From contig OZ026628.1 in the NCBI GenBank assembly GCA_964020975.1, positions 56,949,022-57,013,021 of the forward strand: 64,000 nucleotides of DNA. The letters run 5' to 3'. Below are positions 35,478-50,345 of this stretch, piece by piece (position 1 is the stretch's first letter; the number at the start of each line of letters is the position of its first letter). The position numbers and the translations under genes are program-made. Below the pieces are notes generated by a model that was not told where the DNA came from, did no database searches, and saw only the letters and a program-made list of their open reading frames with translations. The DNA is from Hermodice carunculata (lineage: Eukaryota > Annelida > Polychaeta > Eunicida > Amphinomidae).

Positions 35478-38400
35478 CTTCACCTTAACCCAGGCCCGAA
35501 CTACAAATTCCCATGTGGCGTATGCAACAAATGTGTAAGATCCAACCAAAGAGGGCTGTGTTGCGACATGTGTGACATTTGGTCTCATGCCAGATGCGTA
35601 AACATTTCTATTGAGGAATACAATCGACTATCAAACTGTGATGACCCTTGGGTGTGTGTTCACTGCAGCTTACCTAATTTTACCGACTCCTTTTTAAATG
35701 TCAGTGCCAGTGATACAAATACTTATGGAACGTCACCACCTTCAGGGCAGCCAAATGTTTTTAGTACAGATCAGCTAGACTCTGAAGTGGACCCTGACCT
35801 TACGCGTTTAAGGGCTAAAGGTCTTAAAATTACTCATTATAACATCAATGGTTTACATTGCCACCTCGACGAGCTGAGGGAATTTACCAAAAATAAACCC
35901 ATTGATGTTTTAACATTATCCGAGACCAAATTATCAGCTGACATAACTGATGAGGAAATTTCTATTCCTAACTTTAAAATAGTGGCCAGAAAAGACAGAA
36001 ACAGACATGGGGGAGGGGTTCTCATTATGGCAAGAGAACACCTCCAAGCCACTCATAGACATGACTTAGAACGTGCTAGATCAGAAATTGTCTGGTCCGA
36101 GGTTAAGATTCCTTCTACATCACCAATACTTATCGCATCGTGTTATAGGCCACCAAGTCAATCTGTGAAAACTTTTCTGACTTACTTAGAAACTCAGCTT
36201 GAGAACACTGCAGGGTCTAACCCTATATATTTACTCGGTGACTTTAACTTAGATATGCAAAATCCTAATGGTCTATACCAGAAGAAACTCTTGGATCTTG
36301 CTTCAGACTTTCAATTAAAACAGTTAATCATTGATCCTACTCGTATTACAGATACTACATCCACTGTACTAGATCTTATATTTACATCAGAGCCATGCTC
36401 AGTACATGGTGTCTTACAGTTAGGCATATCTGATCATGACTTTATCTATTGTATACATAAGGCAAAGGTCCCAAGACCGCCGCCCAGATACACTAAAAGT
36501 AGAAACTGGAAAAAACTAGACGAAAAAAACTGTTTTTACATGAATTTTCTCAGTTTCCATGGTCAGTGGTTGAGACCTTTGACAACGTAAATGATTGTTG
36601 GGAGTTTATTCATGGTGTGTCCACAGGGTTTCTCGATGCTCACGCCCCCTTCATTGACAAAAAGGGTGAGAGGTGATAACCTAACCCCTTGGGTCTCTGA
36701 TGAAATTAAAGAGTTAAAACATCAAAGGGACTACCTGAAAAAGAAAGTAGTTGAAGCCAAAAAGGCAAACCTGGATTTTAACATTAGACAATCTATCTTT
36801 GAGGAATACAAAGCAGCGAGAAACCTGGTGAACACAACCATGAGAAATGCTAAAAAAGACTACTATAATAATTTAATTTTTGAAAATTTGGGAAAATCAG
36901 ATAGGCTATGGGCCAGCCTAAAAAAGATTTTACCCAATAAGTTACATATTTCCCCTCAAGAGCTGGACATAGATGGTCAACATACAAATGACCAAGCAAC
37001 TATAGCTAACCAGTTTAACATCTTTTTTAGTGCAATTGGTGCAAACCTTGCGGGTCTGATCCCACCTTTTCAGGACTTTTTTCAAGTCAAAACTACATGT
37101 AACGCCAAATTTCGCTTTGAGAATATTGAATATGAGGAAATTTTTAAGACTCTGGCTAATTTGTCTGGTAAAAAGGCGACCGGGATGGATGGCATACCGG
37201 CTAAAATTGTAAAACATCTAGCTCCAGCTCTGACTGCTCCACTCCATTACTTGTTTAATTTATCAATATCTACAGGAGAAATACCTGATATGTGGAAAAA
37301 AGGGAAAATTACCCCAATTCATAAGGACGGGCCTACTGACGACCCATCAAACTACCGACCTATATGTGTCTTACCAATCATAATGAAAACTTTTGAAAGA
37401 CTCATTCATACAAGACTATACCGATATGTTGCAGACAACCACATTCTAAGTTCTTTTCAATCAGGCTTCCGACCAAATCATTCTACAGTCACAACTCTTT
37501 TAGACGCCCAAGATTTCATACTTAATAATACTCAAGAAGGTCTTTTAACGGGTATTGTTTTCCTTGACCTCAAAAAGGCATTTGATACAGTAAGTACAAA
37601 ATTACTCCTCCAAAAACTGCAACATATCGGTATAGTCGACAATGAGCTTAAATGGTTTGGGGACTACCTCACTACGCGTACACAGGTAGTCCAGTTAAAC
37701 GGATATACATCTAGTTCCTGCTCAATGTCCTTTGGGGTCCCTCAGGGCTCAATATTAGGGCCACTTTTGTTTATTATATATATAAATGACCTTCCCTATT
37801 ACTTAAAAAAATCTAAAGTCATTCTGTATGCTGATGACACAGCACTATTGTTTGCCCACAAAAACCTAAGGGACATTGAGCAGGTACTATCTGATGAGCT
37901 AACTATGGCTCAAGCCTGGCTGGCTCAAAATAAACTCACATTAAATCTTAGCAAAACCAAATGTATGGTGTTATCCTCCAGACCCAAAACTCCTAAAGCT
38001 CCACTAAATATAACTGTTGACGATACCCATGGTAACCTCTCTAAAGTTGAAGAGGTTTCCTCTTTCAAATACCCAGGAGTCTGGTTTGATAAACATCTCT
38101 CCTGGGGTTGTCACATGGACAAATTGTGTAATAAAATCTCTCAGAGACTTGGAGTTCTACAAAGATGTCGAAAGCTCATCACCAAGGACACTGCCTTACT
38201 CTTATTCAATGCTCTTACTCAGCCTCTCTTTGACTATGCAGACATAGTTTGGCAGACCTGTAAAAAAGACCATATTACGAGGCTAGAAAGACTTCAGAAA
38301 AGAGGAGCCAGGATCATATTACAGTGTGGAACTCGAGACCTAAGCAGTACAGAACTACTGAAACAACTAAATTGGATGACAATATCCAAAAGGCTCGAGT

Positions 38401-38672
38401 TCCACACTGTAACTATTGTGTACAAGTGCTTAAATGATATTGCCCCACAGTATTTGACCAACCTTCTTGACCAGACAGACCAAGTTCACAATCATAACAC
38501 TCGATCTTCCGATAGGCTTCACCGTAATTTTAATAAATCAAAACCAAAAAACCGCTCTTTTTCTACTGTAGGTACTCAATTATGGAATAAATTACCAAAA
38601 TCAACCAGGGATGCTCCCAGTTTGGCCTCTTTTAAATCTAGGTATTTACTGCAGCAACGAACTAGCTCATAA
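35478..38672 (+). CDS. LINE polyprotein: PHD-like finger, AP endonuclease, reverse transcriptase
   Basis: The product would nick DNA and copy the LINE RNA. A Cys-rich PHD-like finger lies at 35511-35670 (CGVCNKCV, CCDMCDIWSHARC, WVCVHC). An endonuclease runs from about 35811 to 36450, with YNINGLH, SETKL, GGGVLIM, LGDFNLDM and ISDHDFIY. The reverse transcriptase runs from about 37160, with GMDGIPAK, YRPICVLP, VFLDLKKAFDTV, FGVPQGSILGPLLF and the catalytic LYADDTALL at 37824-37850. A C-terminal region with WQTCKKDHITRLERLQKRGA follows. All catalytic motifs are intact. Two frame breaks, near the A-run at 36523-36529 and near 36656-36666, compensate each other: the segment between them reads correctly in another frame (FLHEFSQFPWSVVETFDNV). 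Either they are young mutations or assembly errors in homopolymers. Confidence 0.88.
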
Positions 38673-39130
38673 TCATTATCTTCTCTTCTCTTCCAAAAAC
38701 ACTGTTTACTATTATATCCTTGGGACTTGGCCTGTCTGGGCAGAAGAACGAAACCTCAATTCAATGCATCTATATATTTATATAAAATGGATTTAATTTA
38801 TTCACTTGGTACCTGACTATAAATATACTATACTTTGACATTTTAGTTGCCAATGCCTTATTTTATTTTGATTGTGATATGATTTACTGTAATTATGGTA
38901 CCTATTCTTTTAATAATGTATGTATTATACCAGATTTGACTTATTTTACATTGTAATTGTGTATAATTCCAGACTTGTCTTAAGTTTACATTGTTTCTAT
39001 GTCTTTATATTTATTTATCTATTTATATTATGTATAAATGAGTGTGTGAATGCAGGGCCCATCTGCAAAGCAACATTTTATTCTGTTGAGTATGGCTACC
39101 CTGACAAAATAAAGTACATCAATCAATCAA
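35478..39130 (+). mobile_element. CR1-like LINE, nearly intact, truncated at its N-terminal 2A-like motif
   Basis: The element starts at LHLNPGPNYKFPCGVC, that is, inside a motif resembling the NPGP end of 2A-like peptides known at the N-terminus of CR1-type LINEs. It continues through endonuclease and reverse transcriptase to a stop at 38672. A 3' untranslated region of 458 bp contains AATAAA near 39109 and ends in the short tail ATCAATCAATCAA. Endings of this kind, without poly(A), are usual for CR1-like elements. The flanks belong to a degenerate tandem repeat. A clear target duplication was not found. Confidence 0.9.
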
Positions 39131-39300
39131 AAAAACTGGTGAATCATACCCAAATTCACAGAAAATACAAAATGTATAAGAACTTATACGTGCTCAAAAA
39201 TAGGTTTTCTGGAAGCCTACATCATCGCCGGTGAAGCATACACAGGTACCATTTACAGGTACATCAACAAAAAAACTGGTGCACATAAAAGCTCTCAACA
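39131..39300 (+). repeat. Degenerate tandem repeat, right part
   Basis: The units AAAAAACTGGTGAATCATAC and AAAAAAACTGGTGCACATAA (about 39130 and 39270) and GAAGCCTACATCATC (39211) continue the array seen left of the LINE. Confidence 0.6.
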
Positions 39301-39361
39301 AATACCTACTTACATTGGTAAACACCAGGCCACAGCCAGAACACTACCACCATAAATTTAA

Positions 39362-39592
39362 CCCCTTCCCCCTCAAACCGGCCAAAACCGGCTAGCAGTC
39401 AAATGTCGTCTGCTTCAGTGTTTTCAACTAATTTCAACAGTTATGAAAAACAATTTGACTGAGAAATGCACATGAGACTAATCAAGATGACATGCCCCAG
39501 GTCAATAGCTTTCCTTGGCATGGTTGGGCACTTGGTGCCCAACCCATGCCAAGGAAAGCTGTTGACTCAGTTTTAATTCAAGGGGGAAAGGG
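39362..39592 (-). mobile_element. TTAA MITE with hairpin (copy 2, inverted relative to copy 1)
   Basis: TTAA flanks both ends (39358-39361 and 39593-39596). The ends CCCCTTCCCCCTC and GAGGGGGAAAGGG-like match copy 1 in reverse orientation, as does the whole interior. The hairpin at about 39503-39567 has the same inner sequence as copy 1, with a one-base gap and two changes that leave mismatches in one arm. Copies 1 and 2 are therefore close sister insertions. Confidence 0.85.
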
Positions 39593-39596
39593 TTAA

Positions 39597-41590
<1,994 letters not shown>

Positions 41591-41594
41591 TTAA

Positions 41595-41825
41595 CTCATT
41601 CCACCCTGATGACGCTTTTCCCCGCTAATATCTAAATGTCGTCTGCTAATTGTATTTTACTAATTTAGGGATTATTTTTCAATATTTTGGATGAAACTTG
41701 CATGGAAGATCATTCCAAATTATATGCCCATGGTCAACAGCTTTCCTTGGCGCGCTCTGGGCGCATTGCGCCCAGAGCGCGCCAAGGAAAGCTGTTGACT
41801 CAGTCTTCTATCAGGGTGGAATGAG
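41595..41825 (-). mobile_element. TTAA MITE with perfect 32-bp GC-rich hairpin (copy 3)
   Basis: TTAA flanks both ends (41591-41594 and 41826-41829). The terminal repeats CTCATTCCACCCTGAT are a perfect 16-bp inverted pair but differ from those of copies 1 and 2. The hairpin at 41733-41799 is a perfect 32-bp stem with a 3-nt loop. Its outer 18-19 bp equal those of copy 1, but the inner 13 bp differ at six positions in both arms at once. ATGTCGTCTGCT in the body confirms common descent. Confidence 0.88.
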
Positions 41826-42398
41826 TTAAATCTTTGACCAGTGCTAGTGTCAGCACTAACCACGGCTCCATCAAGCAATTTATAAGGAACTATTTTTGTT
41901 TTACGGGGTGAATAACGTTTGTCAATCCAAAAGAAATTATCATTTTGTGTTTGCATGCTTTAAATTTGAAGCAAACCGTTTGGGGTGTTAAAATGTTTCG
42001 AGGTTAGGTTGGAAGCTTTGGTTACATACGTACAGCGCCATCTGTTGACAGAATTGCAAATTCCATTTGAAACAGTTGACCTTCCGTTTCCACTATATGG
42101 CATCCCTAATCGATTCCAAATGTGATGCTAAAATTGAACAAAATATTTACACATAGTCCAACAGTGTTTCCGCGTGTGTATGGTGTTCTAAGGTTGGTAA
42201 AACTCTTTGCTTGCATTAACTTACAAACACTTAAATTCAGAGGGTAATTTGGCACTTTACATAGTGATTGCAAATGAAGTGCCACTTTACTCGCAGATCA
42301 GAGCAGTAGGCTGGTAGACCTATGCAGGCCTAATATGCAAAAAGTGCTGCATTGGGAGTAATTATTAAAGTTGAATTAAGTCCAGCCATGACAGAATA

Positions 42399-42576
42399 GA
42401 CTTTAATACTCCCCATCCAGTGTTTGTGTAGGTTCTATGACCTACCTCGGATATCATGACCGAAGTGATTCTATGACGGGGGTTGGATACAATGACAGAG
42501 CGCGTAGTGCTTCGGTCATGATATCCGACGGAGGTTATAGAATCCACACAATCACTGGATGGGGAGTATTAAAGTC
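42399..42576. mobile_element. Foldback MITE with 67-bp inverted arms
   Basis: The arms 42399-42465 and 42510-42576 are inverted copies with about 61 of 67 positions matching, starting GACTTTAATACTCCCCATCC. A 44-bp spacer separates them. No coding and no clear target duplication were found. The superfamily is unassigned. Confidence 0.8.
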
Positions 42577-44205
42577 CATATCACGACAGATGTATATTGT
42601 GCTCCTCCCTGCCCTGGAAATGGCTGCTCGACATCGATCTTCTAGTTCGCCCAATGCTTACGAAAAATCAAATTGATTTATAAATTGAAATATTGCGAAT
42701 GCAAAATAATTGCCAAACATTTTGTTTGTTTGCTTGCTTGTTTTAAATATAATCATGTTATTTCATTAAGATACTTGAACATCGATGGACTTTGCGTGCA
42801 CCTGCTAACTTTTCACTGGGCGTATCTTCATTTCAATTTGCTATATTTGCATTGAATCTAAGTGTTAGCATCACAAGTATGGTGAGAGCCTGGTATGTTA
42901 TCGGACCATAACATATATGCGCCTGGGGTCTTGTCAGACCATACAACGTGTCCCGCCCACATTACAGTAAGCCACGTCCACCTGGGTTTCCAAAACTTAA
43001 CACTTTAACTTGGGGGGGGCAAATCAGTCTCTTGTCGTTTCTCTATATAATATGTACAAAATTTCTACATTGCATGTAATCGAGCCGAAGAATCAAGGGA
43101 AAAGTAGTGGAAGCAATCGGGGTGCTCCATGCCCAGGGTACCAGCTTCAATGGCTGGCATCATTATTCAATAACATACACAAAAGCGACCATCATTTCTT
43201 AATTGATATTGGCTGCAAGTTGTAAAGGAGGCCGGGCAGCTCTTTCTGTGTTTGTAAACTTTGCCACCATGCGTTTCATTTTCCAGTCTGCTGAGCGCTG
43301 AGTTCTATATTAACTTAAGTCTAATGCAGGCCTATAGGTTATAGAATATAAGTACCAGTGAATTAATGTTTTAATCTTTGTACTACAGTAGGTTGTGTTG
43401 TAAGGGGCCGTACAAAAATGTAGACATTTTCACGAGTGTACAAAACGCACACTGCGGGAGGGGGAGTCAAACCCAAGTGTACACTTCAAACCTGGTGGAA
43501 AAATATGGACCGTTTTTATCCCACTATAGTTTATTCCGTTATTTCTATAGAATTAAAAGCCAGAAAAAAATTGAGAGTGCGAGGCAGACGGAGAAAATGA
43601 GCCAATTGGTTGCCATGGAAGCTTCTGAGCCTTTGATTTCAACCTATGTAGTGGGCTTGGTACAAGAATTATGCCAGTTTTCATTTTCAAATTAGGTAGA
43701 CGGGGGTGTGCCTAGATGGTATTGATGAAAAGCTACTGCTAAAAATGGCCAAGGATGCAAATTGTATGGTTAGAAACCCTAAAATTCATATATAAAACAG
43801 TTGTTACATCCTTTTCTTTCAAGAGATGCCATTCACTGGGCTCAGGAAATGTTCTACCAACAAAAGCAGCTAAGCTAGCAATAAAAAAAAAATGCTTTTC
43901 TCAAGTGTACACTTTCCGGGCGGGGGGGGGGGGGGGGGGGAGAGTCTCACAAAAGTGTTGTGACGATTTCTACAATTTGGACAGCCGTTAATCAATTTTT
44001 ATTAAAGGCCATTTTAGACATGCAAAGTTTCTTTCTCTATCTGTCTCTCTCTTTCTTACAATGGTAGGTATAACTCGTGTGTGTGTGTGCAAATTCACTC
44101 AAGAAGCTTAAACCGACCTGTTGCAGAGTTACACAGCCTACAATAGTAGTGTATTGGCGGTGGCATGTTTTGTTCACACGGATAATATTTGGTTATAAGT
44201 TGAAT
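42577..44205. other. No gene supported
   Basis: A G-run of about 20 occurs at 43921-43940 and a short TG run near 44075. Open frames in 43010-43991 lack domain features. Confidence 0.45.
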
Positions 44206-44770
44206 TAATGTGGAGAAGGTATTTCGCTTTTTATTGTGCCACCCCACGTTATCTCATCCAGGTAAGCTCTCTGACCAGGATGAACGCCATGCCACATTGC
44301 TTTGATTGTTTCTTTGGCAGTGCCCCAGAACTCTTCGATTGTCTACGTATGCACCACTGTGTGAGGGTCAACAAAGTTTTCCAAATGATTCACAGTTATA
44401 TGGACACAATTGTTCGGGGGAAGACGCCAAGTTCCGATATCCAGCGCACATATCGCTGTGGATGATTGACTTTAGGGCGACACACTTCTCTATTTTCCGT
44501 GTCAGTTCTGCTTCAGTCCTGTCTCGAACTTCCAACATTGCCACGTTTATTGATTGTGTGTCTATGAATTGAAACACCCATGGGGTGTCCGGAGGCATTT
44601 TGTCCCATTTATATTTGCTTCTTGTCGCAAATTTTAATTCGTCCATTTCAACTACAATTCCAAGCCCTCCCAACAAAACTGGGTGGTCCAACATTTGCCC
44701 CCCACGTCAAATCTCTGAAAAAGTTATTCCAAACTGATATGGCTGCAGTATCAAACAAAATATCGAAGTA
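44206..44770 (-). pseudogene. Merlin-type (IS1016-like) transposase remnant
   Basis: On the minus strand a 108-residue frame (44694-44368) reads LGIVVEMDELKF, TPWVFQFIDTQS, VAMLEVRDRTEAEL and IIHSDMCAGYRNL, the order of the DDE core of Merlin and bacterial IS1595-like transposases. The acidic residues in EMDE and HSDM fit catalytic positions. Downstream, in another frame, NHLENFVDPHTVVHT, a stop where Gln is expected, then TIEEFWGTAKETIKAM continue the same domain. So there is one frameshift near 44385, one in-frame stop near 44337, and an N-terminal part reduced to AISVWNNFFRDL. The gene is dead and its terminal repeats were not found. Confidence 0.8.
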
Positions 44771-44899
44771 GAAGGGAAGAACATAAAGGCCGTTTTTAAA
44801 AGATATCACGGAAATTAGGCAAAGAATTACACAACAAATAAGTCAAGGAAGAAACAACTCAGGAATCATATTTGGCGTTGTGTAGGTTTATTCATATTA

Positions 44900-45600
44900 T
44901 TAGCTCAGCTGACTTGTCAGTGCGCTGAGCTTATAGGATGGTCCTTCATCCGCCGTCCGTCCACAATTCACATTTTAGACTTCTCCAAAAACGTCAGCCA
45001 GATTTACTTCAAACTTCGTGGCAGTGCACCTTGGGTTGGTCCATACCAAGTTTGTTCAAATTGTCAGGCTCCAATGAATTTTGATTTTTTTATTAATTTT
45101 GTGTTTATGGGGGCAAATTTTAGCAAAAAAAATATTCTCCAAAAAACCGCTCACCCAATTGCTTTGATATTACATAGGAACACTACTCGAGGCTCCTTGT
45201 TCTCAATTCAGCAGGTGGCGCTGCAATTGTTTTAATATTTTTTTATGATTTTGTGTGTGCTTTCGCTGTTTTGACTTCTCCAGAACCATCACTCAGATTA
45301 AGCTTAAAGTTGGTGGATATGTTCCAAGTTTTTTTAATGGTCATGTTCCAGTGATTTGTTATGATTTTTTGGAAAATCTTTAAAAACGTTTTAATATGAA
45401 AGTTTAACATGGGAATTTCTTGTAATCGTTACAACTTAAATATTTTGGCTAGATTTTTGTCCTAATTGGTAGGGATGTACCTTTGATTGGTGTCCACTTA
45501 TTTTGTGCAAGTGGTCACGTTCCAATGATTTGTAGACCTTGATCTCATTCCAAAGGTCACGGGACAACTGACATGAAATTTAATGTTCATTTGTTTGATT
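44900..45600 (+). repeat. Dispersed repeat with GTCCGTCC and CTCAGCTGA ends
   Basis: The block begins with TAGCTCAGCTGACTTGTCAG and a TCCGCCGTCCGTCCAC stretch. Phrases follow that recur in repeats of this kind, such as TTCAAACTTCGTGGCAGTG and GGTTGGTCCATACCAAG. Part of it (45209-45298) matches 34331-34418, and a similar block in the opposite orientation lies at 50110-50345. No coding was seen. Confidence 0.55.
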
Positions 45601-46280
45601 TAGGACCTTGATGTTGCACATGTTAACGTTTCTCTATGAAGATCACACTTAGACAGTGCATGAGTGACATTGATCCGATCCCAAGTTCACAAAGCCACAA
45701 GTGTGATGAATCCCTCGGTCAACTGAGCATGCGCTGTTTACATAGCCATCTTGTTTGTGCATACAAGATAAGTTGCGAGAACACACGTGTTGAGATGGCA
45801 CTGGTAAGCGGCGCTGTGTTGTCAAACAAATCACAGTTTGTAATTGCCTGCAAATTAGCATGGGAACACAGATATGTACCGAATTAAAATATAATTTGTA
45901 TCTCGTCATCTCCTGCAAGTCAAGAACAGATGATAATCGTAATGGTGAATAAGACCGCACGGACAACAGTTACAAGCCTCGACTCTCGAAGTCAGAATTC
46001 CTCAATCTTCATTTCTGCCATGGTGAAAAATAAAGTAAATAACAAACATGAAACGTCTGTAGCGATGTAAAATGTAAGCAACATACTTTTATTTACAGAA
46101 CTTCAAATCCAGCTTCCAATATGGTCAGACATGTGGTCACGTTCCTGAAACCGGCCTTATAATAACTTTGCCAAAGTGAATAATATTATACATGTGGCCA
46201 CATTTGAACAGTCTGCCTTACTGATGCTTCGCCCAATTGGCCAGGATGTTATATTCTAGCTTTCTTAATTATTTGTCACC

Positions 46281-46311
<31 letters not shown>

Positions 46312-46848
46312 CTGAAGCGTCACTTATGAATCTGTTTGATAGGGATATACTCAAGGGAAGCTGGTCCAATGAAAAATACATGCACATATATGTGTACTGG
46401 TATCCCTATTGTAACTCTACTGATATGTAAAACTTTCTTTAAAAGTCACCAGATGAAAATAATCCAGGCTAATTTGAATATAATCCAGTTTCCACTTCGT
46501 GCGTAAAAATGATAAAGAACACACCAATTGTTTTTTAAAATCAAGGCATCATCTGTTAAAACAATAAAGTTCCCGAACTCTCAGAAGTGTTGTCACAAAG
46601 TGTTGGTTACCGGGTGACAGTAAGGAAGATTGCTTTCAATTTTTGTTTCAAACATGAACCAGAAAATGTTATAAAAGTATTAAATGACAGACAGACGGAC
46701 TGAACGGCCCAAGAAGACAGCTGATTGACAAGGTACCGGGACTTTATGTATGATGCAAAGGATACATTTAGTTCACACTTCCGGGTGCTTATCTTCATCC
46801 TGGACATATTTTTCTTTTGTATAGCTAAATTTTCAATAACTTCAACAA

Positions 46849-46849
<1 letters not shown>
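45601..46849. other. Non-coding stretch with a 28-bp A-run
   Basis: Poly(A) at 46281-46308 might be the tail of an unrecognised retroposed sequence. No gene is supported. Confidence 0.4.
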
Positions 46850-46938
<89 letters not shown>

Positions 46939-46966
46939 GATGATGATGATGATGATGATGATGATG
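46850..46966. repeat. (AAT)n-(GAT)n compound array
   Basis: About 29 AAT units followed by about 9 GAT units. Confidence 0.97.
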
Positions 46967-47185
46967 AAAATGATAATAATGATATTTTTATTCATACATA
47001 ATAGAATATACAACGAGTATATACGATGGAAAAGTGTGTAAATACATTAAAAGGCACCTCGCGGGACAGATTAAAAATACCACATTGTCGTCAGACAATC
47101 AAAAATGTCCTGGCACTTTTTTTCTACTAAAAGCATACACAATGAGAACATAAAATAAAAAAAAGTGTATATAAACAATAAAGTA

Positions 47186-47306
<121 letters not shown>

Positions 47307-47819
47307 CACCTTGTGGGACAGATTAAAAAAATCACATCATGGCCAGATAATCGATAATGTTCTAACACTCGTTTCTCCTTAGCCCTGGAAATAGAAAATC
47401 TGATATGTAAGCCAGTTCTCAGATCTGTGCACCAACCTAATATCCTCTTCACTGAAAGACTTACTTCAATTATCATAAATGATTTTTTATACTCTGACCA
47501 GGAAACGTGAACTTTGTACAATATGTTCCTCACATGTCTACCTGAAATACCATTCTCAGATATGGCCACATTAGAAATGAAATTTAAATAAATTTGGCCC
47601 TTGCTGCTCATACCAAGGTTAAGTATACTGATTTAAGAAGTACAGGTTTCAATATTCACAGACGTTATTGAATATTGGGCAATCACTTACAATATATGAA
47701 TAAATAAAGGTCAAAACAATGCAATTGTCTTCATTTTTTTCATCATTGTTGACAAATACTGTCTTGGACATGGAGCTGATGTTTTTATTCTATTTATACT
47801 CGACGGTAAATATAGATTC

Positions 47820-47836
47820 ATTATTATTATTATTAC

Positions 47837-47901
<65 letters not shown>

Positions 47902-47930
47902 GTACTAGTAGTAGTAGTAGTAGTAGTAGC
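47820..47930. repeat. (ATT)n-(AGT)n compound array
   Basis: About 27 ATT units with one ACT variant, followed by about 8 GTA units. Confidence 0.97.
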
Positions 47931-49134
47931 ATCGTTATGTCTCATGAATCTAAATAAGCATAATATTACATAGTAAATTATGTATGACATATTTAAGTTT
48001 CAGCAACTGACTAGGACGTAAATGGTTCAAAGTAAACAAGGTCAGTACCAATATGGCATCCTTGAAATGTCTTTGACGTCTCTGTTTCTTTTGTCAAATA
48101 CCGTGAACCGAAGCAGAAACGTGTGCTGGTTCAGATATCCTTAATGTACATAACTGATAACATAAAGAGTTACCGATACACATCGTTGGTAGAAGTTTTG
48201 TGAGGTACACTTGCTCAATGGTACAAAAGCACGACAAAATGACAACCATATGGTCAAAATAAAAGGACTGTGTACAGACTTGGGCTCAGCTGACCCAGGT
48301 TTCTAAAATAAGCTTCGTAAAACGCCACCAGTTTGCAGGTGTCAATTGCCATGTGAAAAGTGATTTGAGCTTACAAGGGAATCCAAAATCAAAGTTAGAG
48401 TTCACATACCCGATTTTCTGCCGCCTTGTACAGGAGGGGTGACTGCCCCTCTTCAACCTTTCCTCTCAAACAATAGTAGAAGTCCACGAATGATAAAAAT
48501 AGCGACAAAGCACTCCCCGCCCGTCGAAAATTAGGTTTTTATTATCCAATGGCCCCTTAAAATCACTCAACTTTCTGGCGGAGTCAGCAATATAGAATGT
48601 TATAGTCAGGAAGCCAGCATCTAAAACAACTGGCGTTATTTAATGATAAAAATTAATCAGACTAAAAGAGCGTACCTGTTTTCCCAGAGACTTGCAAGAC
48701 AGGGCTAACTGGAAAGTTGTTAGCAATGGGAGTCCTCGTAATAGTTTATGTTTCATTGTCTGGGAGTCCTTTGATATGCCGCAGAACTCTGCATAACATA
48801 AACGTTGAACATGTCACACGGCAGGCCACTGCACGGGTAAATTGCCGACTGGTCATAGCATGCTCAAACTATCTTAATTCTTATACTGCCTCAAAGGTTT
48901 TGTTGGCATTGATAGATTTAATTCAAATCACAAATTTAACCCTATACAACTTAGGTCGACCGTATCCGGTATGTACACTGTGATCTTCAATGCATAGAGT
49001 AATGTTGCATGTTCTTAGAAACATTGTCAGTAATAAAGAGGACGATTTATGAAGCTGAAAACCGGCTACACTCGCACATTTTTCGCTGAATTCTATCAAA
49101 TAAAGGTGTGCAAGCAAGGAAACAAAACAAAACC
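47931..49134. other. No feature recognised
   Basis: No gene, hairpin or repeat family was recognised. Confidence 0.5.

Positions 49135-49163
<29 letters not shown>
49135..49163. repeat. Poly(A) run
   Basis: An A-run of about 29 bases, followed by GAAAATAAAAAAAAA. Confidence 0.9.
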
Positions 49164-49165
<2 letters not shown>

Positions 49166-49383
49166 AAATAAAAAAAAAATGTCAGTTGTCTTGTCACCTT
49201 GGGAATGAGGTGAAGCTCCAAAATCATTGGCCCATGACCACTTGCACAAAATAGTGTAACAACCTCTAGGTTCATTGTAAATCAGTTTGTTTCTTTGCAG
49301 TGTGCATGTGTGGCTTACATGTCAACAGCAGGCAAATGTACCAGTCCATCTAGCCTTTCCATATGACTGGCTATCACAGCCTT

Positions 49384-49534
<151 letters not shown>

Positions 49535-50109
49535 ACTTGTTGTTTGAACAGGTTCTTGTTTCAGCAGGGGTCATTACGTGTCATGATGTGGGGAAACATG
49601 TAGGTACTTCCAGCCAAATTTTCATTTCTGTTGCTAATTAATGTACTAGGTGAACATCTTTTTCTGTGCATTTATAATGTGTATTTGATGTGCCAAGATC
49701 TATGATTACATGCACTGTTATAAGCTTGTGAAAATAAAGGGTGCTACCAGGTTACGTTAACTATATTTTGTAATGTACTGCATGGGGGGCCGCCCTCTAC
49801 ACCCTCCCCCTCCCAGGCGTCTCAATAGTATTTCGATGTGATCTTATGCAGAAATGCTTCGATGTAAAACAGTACAGGAATTGGGGAGTACCTGGGGTAG
49901 ATTTGTCTGAGAGACAAACCAGTTTAGTTGCTTCTACTTGGTAACTTGGTACTATCCTGTGCACCAAGCATGTACATCATGTAAAACTTTGCATTACATT
50001 AACCTGCATGATCGTGGTGCAGGCACATGTAAGAATTTTAGAATAAAATACCAGATAAAAGCCAATTTATAATTAACTGCTGTGAAAACAAAATCATGAA
50101 AAATTAAAA

Positions 50110-50345
50110 AAAATCCCTGGAGTATGACCATTTGAACAAAACTGGTTGAGACCTACCCAAAGTGCATTGCCACCAAGTTTGAAGTCAATCTGGATGACGG
50201 TTTCGGAGAAGACAAAGATGTGAATTAGAATCCACCCACGGTACATTCCAACTAAGTTTGAGGTGAATCTGGTCAGTGTTTTGGTGAATTAGTCGAAAAT
50301 ATGAATTGTAGAATACGACGGACTGACGGACCGACGGAGGATGGA
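50110..50345 (-). repeat. Dispersed repeat related to 44900-45600
   Basis: Two similar subunits share CCACCCACGGTACATTCCAA and CCTACCCAAAGTGCATTGCC-like phrases and CAAGTTTGA-GT-AATCTGG. They end in GACGGACTGACGGACCGACG, the reverse complement of the GTCCGTCC end seen near 44950. Confidence 0.5.

Noticed and set aside
42437-42676. 79-codon open frame
   Set aside because: It lies mostly within the foldback MITE and is explained by its inverted arms.
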